Source: Aplysia californica
Lineage: Eukaryota; Mollusca; Gastropoda; Aplysiida; Aplysiidae
NCBI RefSeq assembly: GCF_000002075.1
Contig: NW_004797394.1
Coordinates: 1,078,910 to 1,142,909, forward strand
DNA: 64,000 nucleotides
Direction: 5' to 3'
Shown: piece after piece, positions 1-13,900 of the stretch
Layout: every line of letters begins with the position of its first letter
How positions within the stretch are numbered: position 1 is the stretch's first letter
Program-made: the position numbers and the translations under genes
Notes under the pieces: generated by a model
Told to the model about the DNA's origin: nothing
The model's input: only the letters and a program-made list of their open reading frames with translations
Databases searched by the model: none

Positions 1-234
1 CCTGACATTGGTGAGGGGGCTCGGTGCGTCAGAAAAGCTGTAGAGAGGAAGAGTCCGAAACAGCGATGCATTCTCTCCTGATGATCTCCATGCTAGAGTC
101 CGGGATACGGAGCGTTCAGCTGTGAGCAGTGCATACGGCTGTTTAGACTACGCACTACGCATCCACAGTTTTAATCATTATTGAGGTAGGTTTCCGACCT
201 TGCCTGTCAGGGCCAATCAGAGTCAAGAGAGATA

Positions 235-1033
235 CAGTGGAACTCGGATTCAAGGAGGTAGCCGGGACTGATCTAAAATCTCGTTGAATCCGAGGGTTCG
301 TTTATAGCAAACATAGGGTTTTGTGTAGATAATTACAGGCACTGAGCAAGTAAGGTATAAAGAGAAGTCACAAGTTAGTGCCTGAAATGCCGGCATATCA
401 TGAGCTGTGAAAAAAAGACCAATTCGTTCAAATGCACACGCCCGAGTCGTCTCGATTGTTTGCCAAAAATGTGTGTTGCTGTGTAGAGCCTAGCATACGG
501 CAACTCTTGATTCCATAGACCAGCGCACAATTCATTATAGATCTACGTCAAGACTAGCTTATCGTTGTAATAATGATCAGTTGCCGAGGGGGAAAAAAAA
601 GACTGACGCGTTTACTTTGTATCTGCGACGTTCAACGCCCGGACCGCTAGTGCCCCCCCAATCTCCGACACGCACACACAGCCACACGTGTGCAGGCCGC
701 CCATTCGACCCCGACACACGCCAGAGTAGACATGTGCGCGTTTCAACAACGCATGTGTTGGTATGAAAAAAGGCCGCTGATTGGTCGCATGCAATCGGCT
801 AAGTGATGGTTCACGTCGCAGGTGCAATGGATGGTTTCCGGGAACAGATAAAGTTCGTTCTGGGAGAAAAATGAGCGAAGCCGCGTCTGCGGGGGCTGTT
901 CACCTTGGAAGCGTCCTCGTTGTACCCCAGCTCGTTGATTTAAGTGCTCGTTGAATCCGGGTTATTTTGATTGATTTTAAAGAAGAAAAAAAACGGGGAA
1001 TCTATCTCATATTGTTAAAAACGAGTTCCACTG
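235..1033. mobile_element. TA-flanked pogo/Tigger-like MITE
   Basis: Both ends carry the same 12 bp in inverted orientation: CAGTGGAACTCG at 235-246 and its reverse complement at 1022-1033. Each is bordered by TA, the Tc1/mariner/pogo target. The motif CTCGTTGAATCC recurs inside both ends. No transposase-like reading frame is visible over the 799 bp, so this looks non-autonomous. The superfamily is inferred from the TA target and the CAGTGGAAC-type end, not from protein. Confidence 0.65.
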
Positions 1034-1224
1034 TACATGATAGTACATCCCAGATATTCGTTTAAGTTAGTTTTCGTAAGGTTTTACGGCGTTTACAGAG
1101 AAGTCCAAATGGGGAATCAGGCTTACTCTGCTCACCCCTTTTGCCCCAACAGCGCAAAATCTGTTTCAACTATCAAGGCATCCCCGAAATAGCAGATCAC
1201 AAGAGAGTGACAAACTTACAAAAG

Positions 1225-1412
1225 AAGTAGAGGGAAATGACGATAGATCTAGTAAGGATGAGGAAAGGAAAAGCAGCAGTTACCCCTATGTTGTTCCGGC
1301 ACAGTATGAGTATGACATTGATGAATCAGCCCATTTACAATTCTTCTGTGGGAATGGCCTGAAGACACTTCAGTCAGTAGCACTGCCCTGGTGGGGATCC
1401 CAGATATTCAAT
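1225..1412 (-). repeat. SINE-like family A copy, minus strand
   Basis: This is the reverse complement of the repeat seen complete at 45545-45945. It shares the head (GGGCAGTGCCACTGACTG-like, here around 1370-1392), then the AATTGTAAATGG motif, the AACTGCTGCTTTTCC motif and the CCTCTACTT motif. The 3' tail seen in other copies is missing. Confidence 0.6.
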
Positions 1413-2157
1413 AAAAATGTCTCCCTATTCAGGTCTCCTGTGTGCGGCAACAGCCAAGTGCCTAGCTTTACTACTTACACCATAAACGCTGCTATCACAG
1501 ATCATACTACCCCACTCACAGAAAAATGTGAAATAGTGGAGGAACTTGGTGACATTTCTTTGGCTTGGCAGAATCTATACTTTCACAGTGTCTCAAGACA
1601 CAAAATGCTGACAACTAGCACATTTTAAAAATCAGCTTGAAAGCAAAAGGTCTCCTCAGAAGCAACCTTCCATGAGGAAAAGAGCTTGATTAGAAAATGT
1701 CAGTACAGCACACAATTAGAAGACCAAACACTTCAGAAGTCTTCATTCAGTATTGGTACACAGTCACAATTTAGATCTTTAAGTAAGTAGGGGGCAGGCA
1801 AATGTCATATGTAGCAAGCAGGACCTGAGACTAACTGCCTCTGTGAGACAAGAACAAATGCTGTATGATTGCTCTTGACATCACATATTTCCAGCGCCAA
1901 GGAGGATGCTTCCATGAACACTTGTAAGAAATTTAGCTGTCTTTTCCATTGGGACAGAAGTGGCTGCTGTGATTTCACTAACATGTAATTATTTTTAAAA
2001 AATGACAACTTCACCTATTGTTTTATTCATTCTGAAATTTTATTCATTTCTGTACATGAAAACAGGGGCAATACTTTTTCCCCTTAAAATATCTTAAAAG
2101 ATACTGTACAAAAAAATACAGGACTACTGAAACCATTGAAAAAATCATTCCCTTCCC

Positions 2158-2400
2158 ATGAAGAACTGTATAATCCCATTACCATTCTTCTTTATCACAG
2201 ACAGACATCAACCTCGTCTTGTTGTATTAATTGACAATTATTTTCTTCATCATGAGACGCACAAAAAATTATTGGCATTGACTACAAATACCACCTATAT
2301 TGAGTGGTCAGCAAAATCACCCTGTATTGAGAATCCCATGGAGAATCTGGGACACACTCAAAGTTGAGGCATGTGGTGACCTGCGGATAACCTACACAGG
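2158..2400 (+). pseudogene. Tc1/mariner transposase C-terminal remnant
   Basis: The plus-strand reading contains LIDNYFLHHETHKK followed by IEWSAKSPCIENPMENL. This matches the shape of the Tc1/mariner DDE domain, where the second catalytic Asp sits in a DN..xH motif and the third acidic region reads EWPxxSPDLNPIEN(L/V)W. After MENL the frame shifts: the next frame reads DTLKVEACGDL, as expected after the tryptophan. Only about 80 residues remain and no inverted repeats were found, so it is a decayed DNA-transposon fragment. Confidence 0.6.
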
Positions 2401-2419
2401 GTGGCCAGGGAAATTTTCT

Positions 2420-4590
2420 TCCTAAAAATCCTACCACACCAAAAAAAAAAATCCTACCACTATAAGTCAAGCTGTTTCTTGCCATTGTCAGTGTCACAGC
2501 TCTCGTCAAAGAAAATCATGTAGAAGGAGCTATTTCGTACACATCTTAGGATAGCCAACAACATCACTGGGGCAATCCCAATTAATGTTCCAGGGTAGCC
2601 ACGTTTTGAGCAACTAGACTGAAATCTCAGCTATTTTTCAGCCTGAAAACATCTCATGAATGAGAAGACCCGTGTCAATAATTGCTCTAGTTGATCACTA
2701 TTATATTACTGTTGGTGCTCCTTTCAGTATCTCTCACAACACTTGTTCTGTTCTTGGTAACCTTAAGAATAGATTTGGCACCACACTGGCTGGTTTGGGC
2801 TTTCATGTGTTTTTGAGGCACCATGTGAGTGTTCAAAGCTTTTACACCTGAATGACCAATGACAAATACTTGGGAACAAATTTTTTAAATCTAAACTTGC
2901 TTTTATCATTTGGATACTCTACCAATCATTCTGAATACTTAGGGTTGGACAATCACTCAGTGTTGATGAAGTAGCACTTTCCCATGATGCTGGATCTAGT
3001 CTAGATCTCTCTCTCTAATTATAGTCTACACATATATAGTCACAAAAATCATAAGAAAAATAAGTCTGTTTCTAGTCTGGGTTTCAGAATGCCAAGTGCC
3101 GTCAGTCTTCTACTCTCCAAAGACTATCTTGCTGAGTTTTTCCATGGTCAAACGACTATTACCCATGCAATGACACGCCAACCCTTTAGTTCAATAACAC
3201 AGCTGACAAAGTATGACGGATCCAGATTCCACACAAGTCCTGCACAACACGCGCTATGCAGAAAGCTCTCGTTGCAATCAAAATTCTAAATGCTAAAATT
3301 TGTAACCAAGTTTAGTTTTTTCCCCTGGTGTTGCCTTTAACACCCCCCCACCCCACCCCACCCGAGTGTATCTTTTAAAAAAAATTAATAATTTTGCCAT
3401 CCCGGAGTCCTATACTTCGCAAAGCTCAGACTTAAAATGAACTTTAGTGACCCTAACATTCGCGGTACTCACTTGATGCCCTATCAACATGTGTGTGACA
3501 TACAAACGTGCAAGTTCAGTGACCGGTCACGACGGCGAGCCCGACAAGACGCTTGTATAACTTTCTTTTCTTTTTACACAAGTGACAAACATTGATTTAT
3601 TTTCATAGCGACACAGCCTTTGTAATGCACAAACTAATGTTACAACAATGTTGTGTTATCAGACTTTTACCGGCAAATTTCAGGGAGGTAGTGAAAGCGA
3701 AAGTAGATCTAGCTTTTCCCGATCGAGCCTCGGCATCACTCGTACACTTCCGCTGGCCACCATAGCCGCCTCTTCGCATGAAACGTACTCTCAGACCAGG
3801 AAAAGCTGAATGATCGCGACCGACAAAATGAACTTAGGGACGTTATCGGATTTGGTTTTCAAATATTCAAGAACGTTTATGTATTTTCCCGGGTCTATCC
3901 AGAGGCAACTTACAGATTTCCTCAAATTTCCTTTTACTGCCGACGTTTATCCAACCATTTCCGTTGGAACAAAATTTTTCCGACAAAAATCCGACTTAAA
4001 CAAAAATTTCCGACTTCCCTGGCCACCCTGCTACAAGAACTTTGCCTGGTAATGGTATTGGACGACGAATGGCACAAAATACATTGATTCAATTTTCTTC
4101 AAAGCTACAAAAACGTTACAACAAATGGGTAAGCCATCTACAGATGAACTATAGCAAACGGAAACAAATCTAGTATTCAGAAAAGCAGCATTCAGCATTT
4201 GCAGGAAACTTTTCATTCGTTTCATATTCCTCCTGCCCTGCTCACCATCTTTTGTGAAACAACAGTTAGTTATGAAATGTCTGTCTGCTCTGTTGTGCCA
4301 GTGTCCTCCCCACCACCACAAGGCACTACCATTACCATTAGTCACGAAGTCACGACTGACAAATCAAAAGCACCAGCGCTCTCACGAGCCCAGGTGCAGG
4401 GTAATTTTGCATAACCAGAACTTGGCCCACAGCTAAACCAGTCCAGAGACCAGAATAATCACTGAATGCATGCGCTCACACAGCAGAAGATAAAGCTTGC
4501 TTTCTTTTTGACTAGGCCCTAAGACATGACACTCATTCCAAACAATTGCATGCTTTGCAATACTGCACTATGCTATCAGAAAAATCAACA
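2420..4590. other. Unassigned intergenic DNA
   Basis: AT-rich sequence with short C-rich tracts (for example 3344-3363). All reading frames are short and show no recognisable family, splice-site pairs or repeats with obvious ends. It lies downstream of the minus-strand methyltransferase gene; its right edge may belong to that gene's 3' UTR. Confidence 0.4.
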
Positions 4591-4596
4591 TTTATT
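4591..4596 (-). promoter_or_regulatory. Candidate poly(A) signal of the methyltransferase gene
   Basis: AATAAA on the minus strand (TTTATT on plus), about 240 nt past the stop codon of the methyltransferase. It is the first canonical hexamer after the stop that I noticed. Use is inferred. Confidence 0.4.
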
Positions 4597-4834
4597 CAAT
4601 ATATATACATGACCATAGGACTCTTGCATGTTATACAATACAGCACTGTTGTGAAGACAAATTCTGAAGGAAAAAAAAAAAAGCCATCTGAACTACATGA
4701 ACACAAAAATCGCATTCTAAATGTACACCAAATTTTCTGGACATTTTATCACTTCTTTCCACACGTAAGAATTTCACCCAGAAGTACAAAAACACTTTCA
4801 ACTTTCACAGAAGAACATGACGCGCGGTCCTGTG

Positions 4835-4995
4835 TCAAGACACCATCTGCTTATCTGTGAGGTTCTTCAGACACACTTTGTCATCCTTCAGCATTTCTTC
4901 CCTCTCCAGCTCATCGTCCTCATCATCACTCAGCATGGCCTTGTCATGTGCCGGCTTCTCTTTTATTTCTGCAAAGATCACTTGAAACGGATCCC
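4835..4995 (-). CDS. Methyltransferase terminal coding exon
   Basis: The acceptor is TTTCCTCAG at 4996-5004. The exon reads DPFQVIFAEIKEKPAHDKAM, then an acidic stretch, and ends ..NLTDKQMVS and TGA (4835-4837). It enters in phase 1, completing a Gly codon begun in the preceding exon. The acidic tail is likely a surface-exposed extension beyond the Rossmann fold. Confidence 0.8.
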
Positions 4996-7900
4996 CTGAG
5001 GAAATCACAGGAAAATAATAAAACTCTAGGCCAGCACTGACTTTTCTTTCACTAAAAAAATTAACATAGTTTTACTAAATCAAACAAAAACCATTAACCT
5101 AGCATGCACATCAAGCAGATTTTCAGGCCCGAAATATTTACTTTTAATAGATTCTTTGTATTTCAAAACCCACACATTGCAAAAAAATCTGCCATCAGTA
5201 GTAAAACATGACCAAAAATTAAATTTAAGTTACCAAAAACAGTGAGAGAGAGAAAGAGAGGGGGAGAGAGAGAGGGGGCATGTGTCAGGTATGACTATGA
5301 TGATTGTAAGACAATGACTTTTCTATAAGCCGAGGGCAAGAGTGAATGTCAAAGATGTACTTATTGCACATGTGTCACAGAAGAGTTCATTGGTGGATCT
5401 AGTAGCCTGCACATTTCAGTAATTCAGTTGCCTGGTATGTGAGGGCACATAACTGGCAGGGCCCTACATTGTTGCCACATGTGTCAGCACACTTCTTCAA
5501 TTAAGATTACACTACACAACAGCTTGCCAGTGTTCTGAAAAGTTAGGTCTACGTAGAGTAGTGGTAGAGAGGGGACCATGGCGGAGGAAAAGAAGTGGAA
5601 AGGCTTCTCCGTCAAAGAAAAGCAGCAGAACTTAGCTTAGCAGGGGTGGATAAAAAATCAATGTTAAGGACTGGTGGGGCACCTGAGGTCTATTTTGGTT
5701 ATTACAAGGCCTAGAGTGCCCATATTTGCTGTGGGACATTGTGTGCTATTGGGGATTTGAAATCTATATTTCAAAAAGTATATTTTGAATCGGTTGCTAT
5801 GGAAACGGTGGCCATATTGGATTTTGTATACCTTTTTCAATCCCATTTTATTCCCTTATTTATTAATCGATTAACTTCTAATTTGGTATGCCAACAGTAA
5901 AGATATAGGTCTTAAATTTGGCTTGTTGGATTTTTGATATATGCTTTAGTTTTTATTTTATGTCACTTACAATTGGGTTGTTGCAAAAAAAGTGAAAAAA
6001 ATGGAAAATTCATGCTTTCTAAGCCCATAAATCAAAAACTACTACATTAATCAAAAATTCAACAAGCCAAAATTTAGAACTAGGTGTTGTTAGCATGCTG
6101 TTAAAGTTACATTGAAATTGACCAAGAAACAGGGCAGAAAAATGGGATAATGTGTGGAAAAATAGAATTGTGAGAAAACAGCCGATAAAGGTAAAAACTG
6201 ACTGGAAAACATGTGCTTTTGCAGAAACACTTGGACAAAAAAGACAGCTTTAGGGTGTAGCAAAGCTTACATACGTTTCTGGATATTGTTCAGGAAATGT
6301 CCAGGTACTATAATGTGTAATAACCCCAATGTGCATAAATTGGCCCCAAAACAAGATTTCTAGGTGCCCCACCAGCCCTTAATAACCCAAATCTGTAAAT
6401 CTTAGCGACTGAAACCAAAATACAGATCCTGGCAAATTGGTTTGGTGTTTCACAATGTACAAACAGACACACACATACGCATGTGCACACCCAAACACAC
6501 TCTCACACATCCTCTCATTACAAGATGATTAAGATGGTAGGAGTTTAATGGGTGATGTATGTGTGTGTGGCATAGAGGGCAAAATTCATATAAAATTTGT
6601 ACACTTGATATTGCCTCAAATTCGAACATAGTACCCACACAACTCCTGACTTCCTAGAACCTAAAGACATATTTACACAGTTCGGTTTTTTAAAGTCATT
6701 AGAGCAACAGCATAAGCCAATGCCCCTATAAACAGGACCTCAATGGTAGAAAATCATGGTTTTCATGGATAGTAGGAAAGGGTTTCCATTACCCTTTTGA
6801 TTGGTGTAGTAAATAACAAAGGCAGCCAATCTCCGCAAAGAAAAATACATTCACACTTTTTTGTAAGCCTTTTTTTTTTCAACTTGTGTTCCCTCCTCAA
6901 TCCTAAAGAATTCAAAATTAACGTTAATGCACATAAAAGTAGTTCTTACTAATGTTATTACCAGGTACATAATTTTCAATGTTACTGACAGTCGGTCGAG
7001 ATAAAAAAAAAAGTGACAATTTTGGAGAAAAAAAAAGTTCTTACTCATTCAAAAAACAAAACAAACAAAAAACAACCCTAAACCTTTTGAGCCCGGACCT
7101 CTGATGCTACAATGCCCCTCTGCCTGAGACCATATTACTAAAATTCAAGTGATCCTCAGAATCACATTCTATATCCCACTCATGGTAGTCCTTGTCATTA
7201 CTAGCACCTAATTCAGAAAGAAAGACCTTCAAATTAATCAGTGACACCCTGTGTAGTAAACATGGTTTCACACATGCATTTTGTCCCTGGCCGGCCGATT
7301 TGGGTATAGGGTCTTGCTCACCGCTGAACCTGTGGCTAGGCATACTGGCAGTTTTACATGCCACCGGTAAACTCAAAGGGTTAAAGAGTCAATAGTTCCT
7401 ATTTTGAGAGAACAAGACTGTTCTAAAGGTGAGATATACCGTAAACTCAAAAGAAGTAACAATCAGAGCATAGAGAAGAGAAAAATAAATGGGAGTGCGT
7501 AACATCTTTGCTATTACTTTCTAATATTTCCCAAACATCAAAACAGGATACTGAACTCCTTGAACTTGTAGAAAGAATAAAAAAAGGGAAAAAAGCATCA
7601 AGAATATCAATCATACCTGTGCCAGGATCTTTGCGATATTCCAGATGAACATTTTCAAACCCAAAATTTTCCAAACAAGTCATATACTTCACTGGATCTG
7701 GACGACCATACTGAAGAAAGCCTTTTTTCTGAAAACAACACAAAAGAAGAATTAATTAATGTCTATATATACATAACTTCCACATAAAATGCTAACTGAG
7801 TAGCATTATACAGACATGATCAACACACTGTCAAAAAAAATCATATTTTGGAAACTTTTATAAGGTCTCAGCTTTTTCTTCATGCAGAATCCAACTCGGG

Positions 7901-10900
7901 ACATTTACAATTCCACTGTGCATGAACGAGAAATGTCCCCCCTTTGGGAATGGCCTAAAGACACTACAGTCAGTGGCACTGCCCCAGGGGGATACTCAGG
8001 ATTTTGAATGACTAAAAAAATCTTGAACTTAATTTTAATTAGTGCACCAGTTTAAGTTAGGCAAGAGCAAAAAAGTGAGCGTTTCTCAGAAGTCACAACC
8101 AAAACATATACACCTGAAAAATGCTCTTTATTCAACAACATCTTCATGTCTGACTTGACCTTCACTGATAAAGTTCAAACTGAAGCGATTATGAGCTAAG
8201 CCATTTGAACAAGAAAAGCACTGACAATAATAATAATAATGAAAAGAGAATAAACGGACAAATGTACAACAACTTCCTGTCTTTATTACAAATAAGAATA
8301 CTGATTTGTTTTTAGTAAAGAGAAGCACATTCACACCACAAAGGCCATTAAGAAAGGAGAAAAAGGTACAGTAGTTTCCGTCTAAACGCACGGTGCTCGG
8401 GAAGGCTCCTTACGGTGTGTTTATACGGAGCGTGCGTTTACATGAACCTTTGCAAGGGGAGGAAGGTACACAGTCATCTCAATTCCTTATTACTCCAGTG
8501 ACCTCCCTTGGAGGGAGGGGGTCATTTTGGCAGATAATTTGACGACTCGTGACTGTTTTGTGAAGGATTCCCCAACAGACGTTAAGAATACAAAGGCGTT
8601 GAATGGGGGGGAGAAAGACAAACTCAATGTAATGAATATGCACTATAAACGTCGGGAACAGATAGCCTATGAGGAAACTGTTGGTGATAGTCATAGAGAC
8701 GACGAACCAGCAACGTGGCTTTCCAAGCGACCACCCCCGACCGTAAATTCATGCAGAATCATCCCCATGAAACATTTTCCCTTGTGATTCGTAGAACAAG
8801 TACGTTATTAATTCTTCGAGTGCAGCTGATTAGGCTTACTTGGCTAATCTTTAAAATCCTATAGAGGCCTGTCTAGTGTTTTACAGCATTCGCGCGTGTC
8901 GCGCATCAGGCCTAGATTTACCTAAACATTACACGCAGTCACTCTCAAACACCAGTCAGAAACCTCTCAAAGATACATTTCAGTTTCCCCCCCAACAGTT
9001 AACCGACCAGCCCTAGTTCGAGACCTATGCGTCAGTGGAAAGTAGGGTGTGTAAACGCAGTCCATCACTCTCTTTGTACAGCGTGAGGGGCACTCTCACC
9101 AAACATCGGGTATTCTAGTAAATTCTAGGCTTGTCTTATGCAGGCTGTAGTGAAAATTTCCCCCTGCCAAGCTTAACTTGTTGGCGTGTTTCGCGGATCG
9201 GAGCGTGCGTTTAGAGGGAGTGACCGTGCGTTTGTACGTCTAAATTATATAGTAAAAAACTTGTCAGATGACGAAAGTGTGCGTTTGAGCGGAGCATGTT
9301 TTTGTATGGTGTGCGTTTAGGCGGAGACTACAGTAAGACAGGCAGTCAAATATAATAGACAGAAAGAAAAGAAGTAGGACCTTCCAGTAGCACCATGGGT
9401 GCCAGTGAAAATTTTTTCCAGCCCTGAAAACCCAGATCCAAAATTTTCCCAACCCTGAAATTTAAAAAAATATGAAAACTCTTTCTACCTTGCCGTCTGT
9501 ATGTTGCTCGTTGAACCATTTAGTCGCCTTAAGGAAGTTATGTTGGTGGTCTTAGTTTTTTTTAAAAGGGTCTTGGAGATTGCCTGACTAAGGCAAAAGC
9601 ATGCACCGGGTTGTTCGACTTTCCTACACCACACAGAAACTTTGACATCGTCGAAAATTTCATCAAACCATTGCCAACGCCACTTATTTTTACACTTTTC
9701 TCCAATTTCTCCGTAGAAGCAGGTCTATCTAGAAACTTCATCTACAAAAATCAAACAGAGCTTGCACAGATCTAGAAATCTATTTGAATTTATCGAGATT
9801 GACAGACCTGCCACTCTATGAAATCCTGCACAGATCTAGAAATTTATTTGAATTTATCGAGATTGACAGACCTGCCACTCTATGAAATCCAAAAATCAGG
9901 ATTTCCGAGTAAAAAAAATCAGGATCTGGCGACAAAAATCGGGATCAACGGCAAATCAGTCATAAGGGGTACTGGGGAAAGGGGGGGGGTCTCCTGGTTG
10001 CCTTTTATGAGGCAAGTATGCAAGAGAAAACTTTTGCAGGAATAAGTTAACGTTTGGGCCTCTTAATAGAGGGAAAACTGGAAGAAAGCATTACTCGAGT
10101 TGAGTTGGATAGTCTGGGGGAGCGCAGGTTGCAGTAAAGCTGAAACTCTCGTAGTCTTGAAAATAGCTGACACATAACTCTAATCATCCATGCAAAAAGC
10201 CCATGTTTTCATACACTAACAACGTTTGACTTCCATCGTATATACACTCAAGGCACCACCCCCCCCCCCCGAAAAAAAGATGACGCCAAGGTTGTTCATG
10301 TTTTTGTAATTCCTTTACTTTGTCCTCAATTAATACATGACATGTATCACGGCACGCACTTTATGCCCAAGTGTCAAAACAATACCCCCACCCCCCCCCG
10401 GCCGTCCACACTGGTTAAGTCCCGAAAAACACCTTGACCAATGCGACCGGTGTGAATGAACTTTGTTGACCCCGACAGCCCCCGACACACGCGCTACTCA
10501 CACATACGAGGTCATGTCACGAGAAGAGAATGAGCGTTTGAACGTTCCACTGACAGGTCTTGATGACGGGCCCGACTAACCAGAACTCAGATGAAGCTTG
10601 CTTTTAAAGCAACAACAGAACAACAAATAGATTATTCTTAGGCCTGTGTCATAATTGTTACAGTAATCAGGACACCATCGGAGAATTCTGAGTTATAAAA
10701 GCGAAAGTAGATCTTGAGCGTGTCCATGTCTGAATTCAAAATCGATACTACGTCAGTTTTAGTTGAAGTAACGTGCATGAGTCATCTACTAAATTCGGCA
10801 TAGATGCTTTAGAAAGTAGCGTTCCAAGTTCCTGCCGATAAAAAATCCAATCAGTGCTTCCTAGCAAAAGAGATTGCAGAACTTTATATATATATTTTTT

Positions 10901-13900
10901 TCTAAGAATCGGACGCAACAGACGCAACGACTAAAAAATCAGGATACTGGCGATTGAAATCGGGATGCTTGAGATTTGGGGAAAAAAATCGGGATATCCC
11001 GATATCGGGATGAGTGGCATGTCTCCGGTAGGCTAGCTTACGACACGACCACTCGCTGGCTTAGCTTTCGTCTCACTGACACTGATCCCGGTTTTCGCGC
11101 GAACAGATCTAACTAGTCATCGAAAAAATTGAAGGGATAAAAAAAAAAAAAAGGAAATTGTTCACTCCTTATTTGAGCCATGTAATTTATTTATCCTTTC
11201 GATCCCATCACCGGCGTTTCCGGTGATCAGACAGACGAAACAAAATATCGCATCCGGAACTTGCATACATATATATTTAATATATATCACGATACCAGTT
11301 TTTTAAAATCCACTGCGCTTGGCCGGACTCTGCCGCTATCGGCCAAATTTTTTTCCCGGCGATTAATTCCCCCCCCCCCCCCTTTTTAAAGATCCGATGC
11401 AACCCGGAAAGTGATGCTGTGAAATTTTGTCAGGCCGGATTTCTTGACTGGGCCCGGAGGTCTGGCACCCATGAGTAGCACCCTCCATCCACCAGCAGAT
11501 GCTTAGAAAGTTAAATGGACAACTACTACTGATCTCGAATACAAAGGAAGCAAAAGAAATTTTCTTTAAAAGCCGAGATAGAAGACGAGTAACCTACAGA
11601 CATGGAGCAATATAAATGCCTTAAATATAGGCATTCAGACATTAGTCATTATTATCTCTGTGAGACCTACCTGTGTCATTTGCAGCGAGTTCAGATTGAG
11701 TGTGGTGACCATGACACTTCCAGGCCGCATGACCCGGTAGATTTCTCTCATCACTGACCGCATATTGGGCCAGAAATAGTAACAATTACAGTGAAATACA
11801 CGGTGAACAGAGTCAGTGTTGAGAGGGATGTGCGTGGCACTTCCGTGAAACAGCATCACTTTCTTGTCCTTCACGGCCTGAGTAAGTCTTCGTTTTGCTG
11901 TGTCCACCATGAAGAAGGAAGTGTCGATACCATAGACTTTGCCGGAGCCACCTGAAGAGAAAAAAAAACAAAAACCCCCCCAGTTAAACACTTGCCAGAA
12001 TTGACATCCTTCATGGCATCATAATTATTTCAAATTCTTCTTCAGCCAGCCTATGTCACTGTGGTGGGTGGATGCAGGCAAGCCTCTAACTTATCAGCTT
12101 AAAACTCAATGCTCAGCTGAGAACAGGCACTTGGCAAAAAGGTCACAGCTAAAGGAATTTAAAACCAAATGTCTTGAAACAAAAGAACCACAAAAACTTG
12201 GAATATTTTGATCTCTTGGAAGTTGGACCCCATCCACTGAACTATGAAGAAAGCCCAATTCACTCCAAACTTTTCACTCCGTTGCAAAGACACACATGAC
12301 TTATTCACTTATGCAACTAAAGGGGCTCCTCAAAATGTATGAGGAACTGCCAACCCATCAGCATGTTTTAATAATCAACAAATAAAAAAAGAGTAATCTA
12401 GCTTAAGAATTCGTAACATGGCCATGGACAGTCTTCCCTGGGGTTGCAGCCAAGTATAAATGTAACACAAATAAATGTGACCAAAAAAAAAAAGGTCTTG
12501 GCGAGCTCGTAATTGTCGATATTTTTTTTAAAGAAGGGTGGGTGGGTGTGTGAGTGTGAAAGATTTTCTAATCACAGGAGCACATTGTACAATGCATTTC
12601 TACCAGAGGAGAACACTTCATGCTTTTTTAATTTGTTTACTCTGCTAAAACAGCACAAAGGCATGTTAGATTATTATTACTCTGATTTCCAAGGCTTTCA
12701 CCCTACAACATAAGTGATATTTGGAGCCTAGATCTGCTATAGTTTTTGTTATTATTGCAATGACCACTAGTTGGCTTGTTGTCACCATGACGAATACAAA
12801 AACTAACAGAAAGGTCAAGCTTCTGAACTTTTCAGCCCTGTGAGCACTATGACTAACTGGGACTGGCCTTTCTTCCATTGTCAATACATACTGATACTGT
12901 TACAGAGGAGTAGAAAGTAAGGGAAGATCTAAATACATTGCCATCATTGCTATTGATTACCAAGGTCCTGGTTCTGAGCTCATAGGGTCAGCACTCACTA
13001 TACTATGACTGACACTCCCTTTATGCACTGCAGAGCTGACGCAAGAGCAAATAACAGTGCTTGCACCTCCCCCTCTCAGTGCACATTACAAATAAAAACC
13101 CCTGCTTCAAACCGATCACCTGACCTGCAGTCTTAAAAACAAACACGTTTATTGCTTTAGGTCATTATCAGTTTCGTTACGCTTGTATCACGAAGGTAGT
13201 TTTGCTCCTCAATGGAGGAAATTCTGGCTAACCCCGACAATCGAAACAAACCAAAGCAGTGCTGCAAATAGGGAAAGCTTATAAAGCAGAGAGGGTTGAC
13301 TTTGTATCAATAGCAAATTTCGCATGATAGCGCCAGTGGTTACTGCAGCAACTAAAGGGTGCTTTTGCAACACTTTATGAATATGTTGAAATTTGTAGTT
13401 TGACCTAGGCCCATTACAAAATTAGAATTTTAAATTTTATAATTGCATTTTTAAATCATGAAATGTATGCTCTAAGATACATAAATATAATGCATATATA
13501 AAGAAAAAACATATCACAGAAACTAAAAATCATCATTTGACTGGTGAAATTTAATTTTCACTTGTCAAGTGAGGAAAATCCTGATTGTGCATAACTACAC
13601 ACCATGCCATGCACACCAGCTGAAGTTTCAAATGAGATCTGTTTTTTTTTTTTACACATTAACGTTCTCTCAATGAGCATCACAGACAACGTAAACATGC
13701 AGGAACTTTTTAACACCTTGTCACAATAATGTTCATTTAATTCCTGGTTTTGGACTTGGGCGTAACTAACGTTTTTCTGAGGGCAAAGTGACTACAAAAG
13801 CTTTGTGAACAGATAATGTTAAAGTTAGTCAGCTGTGCGCGACGTAGAGACGCAAACTGTTGGGCTCTGTTTTTCTTTCATTATTAATCCTATACTCTGA

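Noticed and set aside
7192-7395. Plus-strand 67-residue frame
   Set aside because: Antisense shadow of the possible piggyBac-like remnant.
8527-8787. 86-residue plus-strand frame
   Set aside because: Inside a TA-flanked element, but with no match to a transposase or DNA-binding motif that I know; kept only as part of the element.
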